Of a stretch of DNA of 64,000 nucleotides, positions 33,364 through 42,734 are shown piece by piece; position 1 is the first letter of the stretch; every line of letters starts with the position of its first letter. The stretch is from Bacteroides cellulosilyticus. GTDB lineage: Bacteria; Bacteroidota; Bacteroidia; Bacteroidales; Bacteroidaceae. The stretch lies in assembly GCF_020091405.1 (NCBI RefSeq), contig NZ_CP081903.1:186001-250000 (forward strand), given 5' to 3'. The position numbers and the translations under genes are program-made. Below the pieces are notes generated by a model. The model saw only the letters and a program-made list of their open reading frames with translations, was not told where the DNA came from and ran no database searches.

Positions 33364-34214
33364 TTAAAGATGCTGCTTTATACAATAGCGTTTTATTTCA
33401 TCGTTCATTAATACAGCATAAATCATACCCGTTTCTTCACTAAGAGTAATACATTTTATATTATCCTCTATTTCTATTTTACACAAAAGACGGCCTTCCC
33501 AGTCATATATATGTAAATAGGAAACCGATACATTCTCTAATTCACTCGGAGCAATCCCATCTTTATACAATGCAACAATGCGATTGTCAGTTGAACATAC
33601 AGACCAATAATAATGTCCCGGTTTCTCTATGTACGATTCCAGTTCCTCCTCTTTCCCAAAAGGAAAAATTTGCTTAGAACTTCCAGTCTCAACATCCGTT
33701 ATTGCAAGCATTGGTATGAAGCGCATAAACGATGCTATTTTTTTACGATCATTTTTTAAGGACAATACTCCTTTATACAATTGAAATGCTTGAGGTATAA
33801 ATGGCAAGTCTGTAGCATAAAAGCTTTTTATTATCTTATTTTTAGCGTAATCATATAATTCAAAATAAGTATTGTTATCTTCTATTTTTCCTGACCGTTC
33901 CGGTGCCTTTGTTAACAGAAAAACATTCTCTTCTATATAAAAGGCTGTATTAGAAGATGTAAAAACAGAGTTACGCTGTTCATCAGTAAAACTGTATTTC
34001 TTTTCATATACAGTTTTATTCTTATCCAATGTCTCATTCAAATCCAAAATTGCCAAATATTGTGGATAAGATTGTAAATCCATTTTTCTCCTTCTAGCTT
34101 AACTGTTGCTGATGAATCCACAAACAAAGTTTCAGTAACGTTTCGAATCTCACTTCTTTTTTCTGATTTGCATGAGATAAAAAGCAAAAAAGCTGTAAAT
34201 ACAAGATATTTCAT
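33364..34214 (-). pseudogene. Propeller lipoprotein broken by a 1-base frameshift
   Basis: The downstream frame (33364-34083, 239 aa) encodes propeller strands but no signal. The frame from the ATG at 34214 gives a good lipoprotein signal, MKYLVFTAFLLFISC, and runs to a run of five A (plus-strand T 34083-34087). One more A would join the two: ...KLEGEK then MDLQSYPQYL. So a 1-base loss in a homopolymer splits one gene of about 284 codons. It could be decay, phase variation or an assembly error. It is 38 bp downstream of the related gene at 34253 and shares its ICKIEIE/KLETDYD-type C-terminal blade. Confidence 0.75.
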
Positions 34215-34252
34215 AATCGGCCTGTCTTTTAATAAATATTACTACAAAAAAA

Positions 34253-35362
34253 CTAATTAAAGACCTCATCTAAATCTAAATAATACACATCATCAGACTT
34301 TGGTCTTGTTACATACAATCTGTTTCTAACTGTATCCAAAAACATTTTATCAATATCATAATCCGTCTCCAACTTCTGTATTAATTTACCATGCCAGTCA
34401 AAAACATGAATAGTATTGACATACGGAATCTCATGCATTCCCCATCTGTCCTTTCCCCAATACAATGCATAGATATAATTATCGTCAGCCTGCACTTCTA
34501 CATAATAATTTTTTATATTTTTCTTTCCCTGAAAGATTGAAAAATCATCTCCCCCTTCCATACGATATCCCACGACCTGTCCAGTCTCAAAATCTAAAAC
34601 ATTCAATTGCGGAAGGTGCCCCATCACTTGCACAGCCTTAGTCCCATCCGGCTTAAAGGCATCAGCAGAAGTAAAAAAAGCTTCGGATACAATGGAAGCT
34701 TCCTCATTTTTTATTGTTTGCTTATAAATTGAATAGTTCTTTAACGCCTTATTAGTATCAAGCGTCCGTTTTTGATAAAACAGTAAAGTAGATTCTTCAT
34801 CACTTAAAGGGAAAGGATCTACCCTAGTCAATAATATACTGTCATCTTGAAGGTACATCTCATTATAACATGCTCCCCCATTCGCATCTCTCCAAGCATA
34901 CGGAATAATCTTATCTATGACAGTAATACCCTGCTTAATAGATTGAGTTATATTCCAAATAACTAATTTTTCTTCATTAGGAGCGAATAATAAAGTCTGC
35001 AATTCATTTCCTATTTTAAAGAATTGTGAAATAGGTCCAAAAGCAGCAGCCTCCTTAGGACCACCTCCTTTACTACAAAAGGTTCCAATCTCCTCTCCGG
35101 TATTTATATTGAATATATTATAAAAATGATCCGGTAATTTGGGATTCAAAAAAAACATCAGTGAATCATAGACTGCAATATAGCCATAGTTTGCACCATG
35201 CAATATAACATTATTTAAAGTGACTTTTTTCACTGTTCCACTATTATCTTCGACTTTTTGGATATCGCCATTAAAATATTTGCCATCATCATATTTCTCA
35301 CGACAACTTATGCAAACAATAAACAACATCACAAAACAAAATATACCTCTAATTCTTTTCAT
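34253..35362 (-). CDS. TolB-like 6-bladed propeller lipoprotein
   Basis: 369 aa. Signal MKRIRGIFCFVMLFIVCISC (Cys20). The early part (ILHGANYGYIAVYDSLMFFL) and FCSKGGGPKEAAAF resemble the TolB-like/BF3164-type branch rather than the GPGEY propellers further left. The end has VNTIHVFDWHGKLIQKLETDYDIDKMFLD, a blade also seen in the frameshifted neighbour. It probably forms a two-gene unit with that neighbour, driven from the promoter region copy 2. Function unknown. Confidence 0.78.
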   Translation of the reverse strand: MKRIRGIFCFVMLFIVCISCREKYDDGKYFNGDIQKVEDNSGTVKKVTLNNVILHGANYGYIAVYDSLMFFLNPKLPDHFYNIFNINTGEEIGTFCSKGGGPKEAAAFGPISQFFKIGNELQTLLFAPNEEKLVIWNITQSIKQGITVIDKIIPYAWRDANGGACYNEMYLQDDSILLTRVDPFPLSDEESTLLFYQKRTLDTNKALKNYSIYKQTIKNEEASIVSEAFFTSADAFKPDGTKAVQVMGHLPQLNVLDFETGQVVGYRMEGGDDFSIFQGKKNIKNYYVEVQADDNYIYALYWGKDRWGMHEIPYVNTIHVFDWHGKLIQKLETDYDIDKMFLDTVRNRLYVTRPKSDDVYYLDLDEVFN

Positions 35363-35487
35363 ACTATTTACCTGTTTATTTCCAATTCAACCACATTTCT
35401 ATAAAATACAATCATTTTTTCTGTTACATTCTTTAATTTTTTCAAGGCGGACATTATCTATTTTTCATTTAAGATGAAATCAAAAGC

Positions 35488-35507
35488 GAAAGCAGGCGGC
35501 TTCTAAC
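35488..35507 (-). pseudogene. 20-bp scrap of a transglutaminase-like gene
   Basis: Bases 35488-35507 match 32659-32678, inside the transglutaminase-like gene, at 19 of 20 positions. They are joined directly to the duplicated promoter region. This suggests that a second copy of that gene stood here and was deleted. Confidence 0.5.
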
Positions 35508-35819
35508 AATTATAGTAGTTCTTCTCTAAATAATCTTTTTTACATAGAGGCCTAATGCTATGTACAAATATAAAGAGCTAAGGTTAATTAATAGTAACAT
35601 ATAAGATTAATTAGAGGTTAAAAAATGATTAATCTCATATAAACAAAGAATTCAAACCAATTTAACTGAAGTTGCATACGTAAAGTGATAAAGAATCCTT
35701 CTTCTTTCTTCATCCTCCGTGTCTCCGTGTTCAATCCTGTCATTTTAAAACAGACTCTTACTCTTTCTTTAAAAAAGCATTGCCCTTTCTTTGCTTTTAC
35801 ATAGCACCTTGGTTATCTT
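35508..35819. repeat. Duplicated promoter region, copy 2
   Basis: The counterpart of 32851-33170. It retains a -7 box, TATATTTG on the minus strand at 35565-35572, which now points at the propeller gene at 34253-35362. The remaining part of the gap 35363-35856 has no credible gene. Confidence 0.85.
35565..35572 (-). promoter_or_regulatory. -7 box in copy 2, toward the propeller pair
   Basis: TATATTTG, aligned with the -7 box at 32916-32924 in copy 1. It would give a leader of about 200 nt before 35362. Confidence 0.35.
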
Positions 35820-35856
35820 CATATTCTTTATTTTGCCACTTGAGAGCGAGTTCCGT

Positions 35857-36234
35857 TTACCGCCTGATAAAAAGTAAAGGCAGACACCCAACAGCATAGC
35901 AAACAATATCCCACCATGAAAATGACGTACCCAATACTACCCTTGCCAACGTACAATTTTGCAACCCCAATAAAGTAACCAATTGCAGATACTGTAACGT
36001 TTCAATACAACAAGCAAACAGGAATATCCATAGTGGCAGCCATCGCAATGGACGGGTAATAAATATACGCACAAAGCAATATACGAGTATTACCACCAAT
36101 ACATCTCCCATATAGGGACGTATGAATGCGTCACGCACAAAAAGGGCTATTAATGTTTCGACCACAAACAACCCTGCAAAACAAATTGCATAAAACCAAC
36201 GGCTACCAATAAATGTATCATTTCTATTATCCAT
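35857..36234 (-). CDS. DUF2809 family membrane protein
   Basis: 125 aa with four membrane segments. The motif RPYMGDVLVVILVYCFVR and the later SWWDIVCYAVGCLPLLF are typical of DUF2809, small membrane proteins related to VanZ-like families. The role is unknown. It is flanked by duplicated and decayed sequence on both sides, yet its own frame is intact. Confidence 0.75.
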   Translation of the reverse strand: MDNRNDTFIGSRWFYAICFAGLFVVETLIALFVRDAFIRPYMGDVLVVILVYCFVRIFITRPLRWLPLWIFLFACCIETLQYLQLVTLLGLQNCTLARVVLGTSFSWWDIVCYAVGCLPLLFIRR

Positions 36235-36288
36235 AAATCGCTCTTATTACATATTTGGAAAATTAAAATCTATTATAAATGGGAAACT

Positions 36289-36359
36289 TCAAAATTTCAG
36301 CAACAACAATATCGGATTATCATCTTCTGATAAATTACTTAATGCCTCACGAGTTTCAT
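36289..36359 (-). pseudogene. C-terminal scrap of a propeller gene
   Basis: The minus-strand frame reads NETREALSNLSEDDNPILLLLKF and then stop, the DNPxx tail shared by the propellers of this region. It overlaps the stop codon of the intact propeller at 36356 in another frame and has no upstream body. It is what is left of a further propeller copy. Confidence 0.65.
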
Positions 36360-37582
36360 TTCTTAAACTCATAATATATAATAATCGGATTTGAATCTTC
36401 CGTCAAGGTCTGCAATTTATCGGCCCCTTCTATACGAGGGTTTATTCCGCCTTTCTTCATATTTTCTAAAAAGATATCCTTGGTGAAACCGTCATTCATG
36501 CCGATGCAATATACCCGGTCCTCATCAAATGAATATAGTTTGGGAATTAACAATGTGCCTGCTTTATCCGTATAAAGCAAATCGTCAGTTATACCCGGCA
36601 TAACATAAGCTTTATTCTCTTCTTTCTTATAAAGAATGGAATAACCATAGAAGCCTACATGATAGCTGAAATGAATATATTTACCGGTTTCCCAATAATC
36701 AAATACATTATATATTTTATCGGTTTTCATCAATCTATCGTATATTTTTGACACTCTTACAGATTTCGACATATCATTCTCTGCTATCAAAGTTTCTAAA
36801 TATTCCTTTGTCACAAGCTTTTTACTTTGCAAAGTAATATACGGCTTTATTCCTTTGGGAGTTATTTCAAATATTGTATCCATGAAGATCTGCATAAACT
36901 TGGGATTTCCGGTAGGGCCGGAGATAAAGGTATGTTGATCAGTACTGAATAGTTCATTCCAACCCTTATTATACTGAGAAGCCTCGAATTGAAAAGAAAT
37001 TCTTTTTCCATTAGTAACGTCCACTTTACTCAAAAGAAATCGTTTCCCGGATTCATCAAATGTATACAGATTCGTATACAGCGCATTCTTAAAAGGTTGA
37101 ATAAAAGTGGATCTTGTACCTTTATTTTCCAGTTTAAATGAACTTTCAAAAGTTCCATTACTACTATACTTCAATACATTCTGAGTTTGGGAGTCCAGTA
37201 CATATATTTTCTTATTTTCCCTGTCGACACTTATATCACCCGGATCAATGTATTCACCGGGTCCTTTCCCCTTACGACCTATCATCTTTATAAATTTACC
37301 CTGCTTATTAAACAGAAAAAGCCCTCTGCCTTTTTCCAATACATACAAATTATTATCGCAGACTTCTAACTTATCAACTTTTCCTAATAATGATTCATCC
37401 GTATCTTCCAATACAATGATTCCCGCCTTGCTGAATAAAGATGAATAAGTCATCTTCTCCAACTTTTCAGCACGATCCAAATTAATCACATAGCCATTTT
37501 CCTTTGTTAAACCGCTATTCTCTTCACCAGGAGTAGTCAATAATCCCAGTATTAATGCCATTAACAGTGTAAGTGTTCTCAT
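36356..37582 (-). CDS. 6-bladed beta-propeller protein
   Basis: 408 aa. It has a signal peptide (MRTLTLLMALILGLLTTPG) but, unlike its neighbours, no lipobox Cys, so it may be free in the periplasm. The first blade includes KAGIIVLEDTDESLLGKVDKL. The hallmark IGRKGKGPGEYIDPGDISVD and the tail TEDSNPIIIYYEFKK are classic. It has its own promoter-like box about 38 nt upstream. Function unknown. Confidence 0.83.
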   Translation of the reverse strand: MRTLTLLMALILGLLTTPGEENSGLTKENGYVINLDRAEKLEKMTYSSLFSKAGIIVLEDTDESLLGKVDKLEVCDNNLYVLEKGRGLFLFNKQGKFIKMIGRKGKGPGEYIDPGDISVDRENKKIYVLDSQTQNVLKYSSNGTFESSFKLENKGTRSTFIQPFKNALYTNLYTFDESGKRFLLSKVDVTNGKRISFQFEASQYNKGWNELFSTDQHTFISGPTGNPKFMQIFMDTIFEITPKGIKPYITLQSKKLVTKEYLETLIAENDMSKSVRVSKIYDRLMKTDKIYNVFDYWETGKYIHFSYHVGFYGYSILYKKEENKAYVMPGITDDLLYTDKAGTLLIPKLYSFDEDRVYCIGMNDGFTKDIFLENMKKGGINPRIEGADKLQTLTEDSNPIIIYYEFKK

Positions 37583-37619
37583 AGTATATTACATTTTCTT
37601 TCTCTTACATAATCAATTG

Positions 37620-37627
37620 CAAAAGTA
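37620..37627 (-). promoter_or_regulatory. Putative -7 box of propeller gene 36356-37582
   Basis: TACTTTTG on the minus strand, 38 nt before the start codon; no clear -33 box. Confidence 0.4.
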
Positions 37628-37691
37628 ATCATCAAAACAAGATTATGAAAAGAATAGTCACTATACTTAGTAAACTTCAATAATATATTTT

Positions 37692-39839
37692 CTACAAATG
37701 GATACAAAGCGCTCCTCTCTCCTTCAAAGCTATACAAGGAATAGCTAAACGGCAACAATCATTTTTAAGAATATCACTACGATAGTCTGAGAGAGAAACA
37801 TCCAAAACAACGGTTCGGATGCGGAACAAAGAAGTCAATTCTTCAATACGACCATTGTAGCCTTTGGAAATGTATAAATAATCGATCTGTAAAGGGTGCT
37901 TTGAAATCTTATTTTTCCAGCGGGCATCATGGAGCAGGCAAACCCGCCTGCCCGCATAGGAAACAATGTGATTATGAAAAGCCAGACCGGAAGTAGAATA
38001 ATCAGCAGGCAAAGCATTGGGAATAGAGAGATGCTGACGATTCCAATAAGGTACGAGTGCACGGTGCAAACGGGAAGTATCCGGCACACTATCAGCATAA
38101 GCCAACCAGGATTCTCCACTATTAGCAACGCAATGGACGGCAGGACAGCCACGGACATTATAAAAAACAATGCCGCGCTGAGGAGAAGACAGGCTGACGG
38201 AAATCGTATGATAAGTGATCAGCAACAACAGGCAGCAAAGCAGAAAGGATATGCTGCGAGCAGTTCGGATAGCCAAACTCCGAAACAGAAACAATAGAAA
38301 AAGATAAAACAGCATAATCTCCCAATGATCTATCCAAAGCCGATCTATAGAGGACATTGGCAGTTCTTCTATCCAGCAGAGAACTTTGTTCTGAGCACTT
38401 AACAGAGCATCGACCACTAAAGCACAGCCAGATTGAAGGAAAGGAAAAGGAGTCAGGATAAGCATAAGAACCGCAGAATACAAAATCAACGTCACCATAG
38501 GAATCACCCACAGATTTGTCAGCAGAAAATGAGTAGAGAAACGGGAGAAATAGAATATAACTAAAGGAGCCGTACCGATTTGCGCAGCAACGGAAACCGT
38601 CAGCAATCCCCAAGCATAACGAGGAATGCAACGCTTGACAGAGAGCAGGCTGTAAAGTTTGGGCTGTATCAACAAAATAGAAACTACCGCTACAAAAGAC
38701 AATTGAAACCCCACATCAAAAAGCCAAAGTGGATTATAAAGTAACATTAAAAAGGCAGTAGCCGCCAGTGTATTCAACGATAACAATTTCTCAGATTGTA
38801 AACGGGATACAGCCAGCAGAGAGAACATGATTACGGATCGTACCACAGAAGAAGATAATCCCGTAAGAAAAGCGAATGCCCACAAAAAGAGAATAACCAG
38901 AAAAAATCCCAAGGGTTTAAAAGCAGTCCACCGCTTCCACAAAAAGGAGAAGAAAAACAAAAATAAAGTAGAAAGCAAGCCTATATGAAGTCCTGAAAGT
39001 GCCAGTACATGACTGGCGCCAGCAATTGAATAAGTTTCCCGTATATCCTCGCTCAAATTCTCCTTATCTCCCACCGTAAGAGCCGAAAGTACTGCAAGAT
39101 TATCTCCCTGAAAACCTAAACGATGATATAGTTCCACCACTTTTTCCCGATAGTCCAAAGCTATTTGCTGAAGGGAGCGGGAAGCATTATGACCTATTAT
39201 CCGCCAATGTCCGGCAGAGATATACGCTGTGCCGGTGCCAGCTTTACGAGTAAGATAACGTACATAATCAAATTCGTCAGGATTCCCGTTATTGACAGGA
39301 GGGGCAATACGAGTATGTACCCATAATCGATCTCCCCTCTTTAATGCAACAGTTGCGGAATTTCTCGGGAAATAGAATAAAAATGTATGTCCATATTCAC
39401 TTTTCTGCAAATCCTCATCATTCACTTTTCCCTCTAATTGGACATGACATAACACGCTTCGTTCTTTCATTTCCGGCTTTTCCTGAAGAATCACCTGATA
39501 GACTGCCGCCTCATCGGAAAAAGGAAAATCCGTACGATGCAAATATTCTTCCGTCATACCGGCGCCTAATCCAAAACAACAGAGAAAGACGGAAACTCCA
39601 TACAGCCAATGAATACGATATTTATCAGAAAGGAAATAAGTAAGAAACAGTAACAGGAAACCTGCCAGACAAATCCAGACAGGAAAAAGATTGGAAACCG
39701 GACAGGATGTCTCTGCCGGAATATTTAAGGAAAGTTCCGCCCGCTGCCGGAAGAAATGCGCATCTCCACATACAATACCGCCTGCAAACGGCATCAAAAG
39801 TCGTAGAAACGGATGTCGTTGCAGGCTGTTAATTATCAA
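37692..39839 (-). CDS. comEC: ComEC/Rec2 family DNA-uptake membrane protein
   Basis: 715 aa. N-terminal helices and a soluble DUF4131-type domain precede the competence domain, recognised by SHVLALSGLHIGLLSTL and FLTGLSSSVVRSVIMFSL. About ten helices follow. The C-terminal ~170 residues lack the HxHxDH metallo-lactamase signature that longer ComEC proteins carry. Its known role is passage of single-stranded DNA across the inner membrane. It starts 11 bp after rpe and may be co-transcribed with it. Confidence 0.9.
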   Translation of the reverse strand: MIINSLQRHPFLRLLMPFAGGIVCGDAHFFRQRAELSLNIPAETSCPVSNLFPVWICLAGFLLLFLTYFLSDKYRIHWLYGVSVFLCCFGLGAGMTEEYLHRTDFPFSDEAAVYQVILQEKPEMKERSVLCHVQLEGKVNDEDLQKSEYGHTFLFYFPRNSATVALKRGDRLWVHTRIAPPVNNGNPDEFDYVRYLTRKAGTGTAYISAGHWRIIGHNASRSLQQIALDYREKVVELYHRLGFQGDNLAVLSALTVGDKENLSEDIRETYSIAGASHVLALSGLHIGLLSTLFLFFFSFLWKRWTAFKPLGFFLVILFLWAFAFLTGLSSSVVRSVIMFSLLAVSRLQSEKLLSLNTLAATAFLMLLYNPLWLFDVGFQLSFVAVVSILLIQPKLYSLLSVKRCIPRYAWGLLTVSVAAQIGTAPLVIFYFSRFSTHFLLTNLWVIPMVTLILYSAVLMLILTPFPFLQSGCALVVDALLSAQNKVLCWIEELPMSSIDRLWIDHWEIMLFYLFLLFLFRSLAIRTARSISFLLCCLLLLITYHTISVSLSSPQRGIVFYNVRGCPAVHCVANSGESWLAYADSVPDTSRLHRALVPYWNRQHLSIPNALPADYSTSGLAFHNHIVSYAGRRVCLLHDARWKNKISKHPLQIDYLYISKGYNGRIEELTSLFRIRTVVLDVSLSDYRSDILKNDCCRLAIPCIALKERGALCIHL

Positions 39840-39850
39840 CGGATGAAGAT

Positions 39851-40501
39851 TTAGAGATCCTTCAGCGAATGTATCATACCTTCAGGATCAGGAGCTGCAA
39901 ACACGGCACTACCTGCAACCAATGCATCTGCACCGGCAGCTATCAGGCGGGCACCTGTCTCCAAATTCACACCACCATCCACTTCTATCAATGCTTTCGA
40001 ACCGGTACTGTCTATCAAAGCACGCAATTCCCGTACTTTCTCAACTGTATGTTCGATAAATTTTTGTCCGCCAAAACCGGGATTCACACTCATCAGCAGC
40101 ACCATATATACGTCCTGGATAATATCTTTCAACATTGATACGGGCGTAGCCGGATTAAGCGTTACGGCAGGTTGCATACCCGCTTCGCGGATCTGCTGCA
40201 CCACCCGATGCAAATGCGGACAAGCCTCATAATGCACATTCATGGTATGCGCACCCAGCGCCTTCACTTCGTTAATGAATTTCTCGGGCTGTACAATCAT
40301 CAGATGCACATCCAGAGGTTTTGTAGCCATCTTTGCCACATATTTCAATACAGGAAAACCGAAAGATATATTAGGAACAAACACACCGTCCATAATATCA
40401 ATGTGGAACCAGTCGGCCTCACTGCGGTTCACCATTTCCAAGTCCTTTGCCAGATAAGCGAAATCTGCGGACAAGATAGAGGGAGCTATGATTGGTTTCA
40501 T
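39851..40501 (-). CDS. rpe: Ribulose-phosphate 3-epimerase
   Basis: 216 aa, normal length for this TIM-barrel enzyme of the pentose phosphate pathway. It shows IIAPSILSADFA, the metal-binding HIDIMDG, DVHLMI, the flexible loop MSVNPGFGGQKF and the final IEVDGGVN. It interconverts ribulose 5-phosphate and xylulose 5-phosphate in the cytoplasm. A -7 box TATATTTG lies 41 nt upstream (40542-40549). Confidence 0.96.
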   Translation of the reverse strand: MKPIIAPSILSADFAYLAKDLEMVNRSEADWFHIDIMDGVFVPNISFGFPVLKYVAKMATKPLDVHLMIVQPEKFINEVKALGAHTMNVHYEACPHLHRVVQQIREAGMQPAVTLNPATPVSMLKDIIQDVYMVLLMSVNPGFGGQKFIEHTVEKVRELRALIDSTGSKALIEVDGGVNLETGARLIAAGADALVAGSAVFAAPDPEGMIHSLKDL

Positions 40502-40541
40502 AATACACTACATTTTACAGGTTATATATAGATATAACGCA

Positions 40542-40549
40542 CAAATATA
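40542..40549 (-). promoter_or_regulatory. Putative -7 box of rpe
   Basis: TATATTTG on the minus strand, 41 nt before the rpe start; the -33 box is weak. Confidence 0.4.
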
Positions 40550-40564
40550 GACAAAAGATTTCAT

Positions 40565-40750
40565 TCATCCTAATATTATACCCTGCAAGCCTTGCGGAAG
40601 CTGAGGCACTGTACGATAATTACGTGCAAGGTTACGAAGAAAATCCAAAGTTTTCACGGAAGGCTGCGGATGTCCATCCGGCAATGCTTTATCAGAACTT
40701 CGCGGTTTCACGGATGAAGAAGAAAAAGAAGGAGTAGTTTTTTTATCCAT
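40565..40750 (-). CDS. Small conserved-looking protein, unrecognised
   Basis: 61 aa. A polar, Ser/Pro-rich first half is followed by VKTLDFLRNLARNYRTVPQL and then PQGLQGIILG, which has a defined helix and a sharp end. Its placement in the gap between rpe and the sigma factor gene, with a purine-rich lead, favours a real gene. I do not recognise a function. Confidence 0.5.
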   Translation of the reverse strand: MDKKTTPSFSSSSVKPRSSDKALPDGHPQPSVKTLDFLRNLARNYRTVPQLPQGLQGIILG

Positions 40751-40900
40751 AGGCTTATTGAACTGAGAATTAATAATTAATTAGTTAAAGCTGCGGGCTG
40801 CAAAAAAGAAGCAGGAGGAACTTTATATACTAAGAACGGGAGAAGAAGAGATATAGTATACAAGAAGTTATAAAAAAACATGAGATATGTAAACAAATCA

Positions 40901-40933
40901 GCCCAGGTTAGTGCCAAAACACCATACCTGGGC
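40901..40933 (-). terminator. Terminator of the ECF sigma gene
   Basis: GCCCAGGT (40901-40908) pairs with ACCTGGGC (40926-40933), 21 bp past the sigma factor stop. It is followed on the minus strand by a T-containing stretch. Confidence 0.6.
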
Positions 40934-40954
40934 CAATATCCGGTTGAGTACCCT

Positions 40955-41548
40955 TCAATCCATCGTCAACACGATTCCATGCTTCTCCGCCATCCGGCGC
41001 AAATTCAAAATAGCGTAGCGCATCCGCCCCAAAGAGGTATTGATGCTGACTCCCGTCATTTCTGCTATCTCCTTGAAACTGAGGTCTTGATAAAAGCGCA
41101 TATGCACTACTTCCCGTTGTTCGTCCGGCAGATGTTTCATCAGGCGACGTACATCCGCAAGAATCTGGTGGTTCACGATTTCAGCTTCAACCGTTCCTTC
41201 GGACAGTCGGATATTATTCAGTAAATTCCGTTCTTCTTCATCACAAGACACCAGGTTTTCCTGTTTTTCCTGACGGAAACAGTCGATAATAAGATTATGC
41301 GCGATACGAGTCAACCAAGCTGGGAACTTACCGTTTTCATTGTAGCGTCCCTGCTGAATGGTGACAATGGCTTTTGTGAAAGTTTCCTGAAAGATGTCTT
41401 CCGCCAGTTCTTCATTACGCACCGTATAATAGATGTACGTATAAAGACGATCTTTATAGCGGTTCAACAGAATATCGAATGCCTCGTTATTGCCTTGTGC
41501 ATAAAGGGCCACTAACGTTTCGTCAGCAGCATTTGTTTGTACTTTCAT
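40955..41548 (-). CDS. ECF-type RNA polymerase sigma factor
   Basis: 197 aa. Sigma-70 region 2 is clear: LLNRYKDRLYTYIYYTVRNEELAEDIFQETF. Region 4 is at the end: LPDEQREVVHMRFYQDLSFKEIAEMTGVSINTSLGRMRYA. The length and the lack of region 3 place it in the extracytoplasmic-function group. No anti-sigma gene is beside it, unlike the SusC/D-linked sigma factors, so it is probably controlled elsewhere or constitutive. The target regulon is unknown. Confidence 0.94.
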   Translation of the reverse strand: MKVQTNAADETLVALYAQGNNEAFDILLNRYKDRLYTYIYYTVRNEELAEDIFQETFTKAIVTIQQGRYNENGKFPAWLTRIAHNLIIDCFRQEKQENLVSCDEEERNLLNNIRLSEGTVEAEIVNHQILADVRRLMKHLPDEQREVVHMRFYQDLSFKEIAEMTGVSINTSLGRMRYAILNLRRMAEKHGIVLTMD

Positions 41549-41668
41549 TACGTGTGTTTTTAGATTTCAGCGTAATGTATTCCGATAGGCATTCGATGTT
41601 TAGTAGTTAATAATACGCAAAGAAAGGAAATTTTTGGGAAAGAAACAATATTAGAAGCAATAATTAAG

Positions 41669-41750
41669 TTACAAGCTACGAGCTACAAGCTACAAGTTGC
41701 TGCGCTGTCACTCTGCATAGTACTCGTAGCTTGTAGCTCGTAGCTCGTAA
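41669..41750. repeat. Heptad-armed inverted element B (core 41699-41721)
   Basis: The left arm is TTACAAG, CTACGAG, CTACAAG x2 (41669-41696). The right arm is CTCGTAG, CTTGTAG, CTCGTAG, CTCGTAA (41723-41750) and touches the fmt stop codon. The arms pair almost perfectly. The core, read on the minus strand, has ATGCAG and CAGCGCAGC and matches element A at 17 of 23 positions. Confidence 0.82.
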
Positions 41751-42722
41751 CTATTTCACTCTAAATTCTTCCGTCAACCGGAATCCACGCAAAAGTTCAT
41801 CTGTCTTCAAGCGTTTCTTACCGGGAAGTTGCAAAGCACGTATGCCGATAAATCCATCAGCAGCGGCTACATGGATATAAGTCTTACCATCCGTCAGCAA
41901 AGTTCCGGGAGTCAACTGGTGAGATTGGATTATTTTTTCTGTCTCAAATATTTTCATAACTACCGCCTCTCCATCAGGTTGAACTAACTCTGACCAGGCA
42001 GCAGGATAAGGAGACAAACCGCGAATAAAATCATAAATACGTTTCACCGGCTGATTCCAATCGATACGGCAGGTATCTTTAAAAATCTTCGGTGCAGGGC
42101 GCAATTCGCCTACAACTGCCATTTCTTCCTGTGGAATAGGTTTCACTGCATCATTCAAGATCGCATCTACCGTTTCAGTCACCAGTTTTCCACCAAGCAT
42201 CATCAGCTTATCATGCACAATGCCCACATCATCCGTATCTGCGATAGGAATACGAACTTGCTGAATCACTTCACCCGTATCGATTTCATGACGCAGGAAA
42301 AAGGTCGTGATACCGGTTTCCGTATCACCATTGATTACCGCCCAGTTAATAGGTGCAGCTCCCCGGTATTGAGGCAAAAGGGAAGCATGAAGATTGAAAG
42401 TTCCTAAACGTGGCATATTCCACACCACTTCGGGCAGCATACGAAAAGCAACTACTATCTGCAAATCGGCCTTCCACTCACGCAGAGCCTCAACAAAAGC
42501 CTCATCTTTCAACTTTTCCGGTTGCAACAAAGGAAGATTCTGTTCCAGCGCATACTGTTTCACTGGAGAAAACTGAAGTTTATGTCCCCGCCCTGCCGGT
42601 TTATCAGGCATGGTGATGACACCTACTACATTATATCCACCTTCTACTAAACACCGCAGAGACTCCACTGCAAAATCCGGAGTCCCCATATAGACTATTC
42701 GTAAATCTTCTTTCTTCATCAT
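41751..42722 (-). CDS. fmt: Methionyl-tRNA formyltransferase
   Basis: 323 aa. It has MGTPDFAVESL, the catalytic region GTFNLHASLLPQYRGAAPINWA (Asn and His) and HEIDTGEVI (Asp), followed by the C-terminal OB-like domain. It formylates initiator Met-tRNA with 10-formyl-THF. The second Met (42719) is an equal start. It begins 12 bp after the ClC gene, and the stop abuts heptad element B. Confidence 0.97.
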   Translation of the reverse strand: MMKKEDLRIVYMGTPDFAVESLRCLVEGGYNVVGVITMPDKPAGRGHKLQFSPVKQYALEQNLPLLQPEKLKDEAFVEALREWKADLQIVVAFRMLPEVVWNMPRLGTFNLHASLLPQYRGAAPINWAVINGDTETGITTFFLRHEIDTGEVIQQVRIPIADTDDVGIVHDKLMMLGGKLVTETVDAILNDAVKPIPQEEMAVVGELRPAPKIFKDTCRIDWNQPVKRIYDFIRGLSPYPAAWSELVQPDGEAVVMKIFETEKIIQSHQLTPGTLLTDGKTYIHVAAADGFIGIRALQLPGKKRLKTDELLRGFRLTEEFRVK

Positions 42723-42734
42723 ATAACAACTTTA

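Noticed and set aside
40766..40803. Half heptad element before the 61-aa gene
   Set aside because: AT-rich units and a GCTGCGGGCTGC stretch recall the core, but the match is too short to claim.
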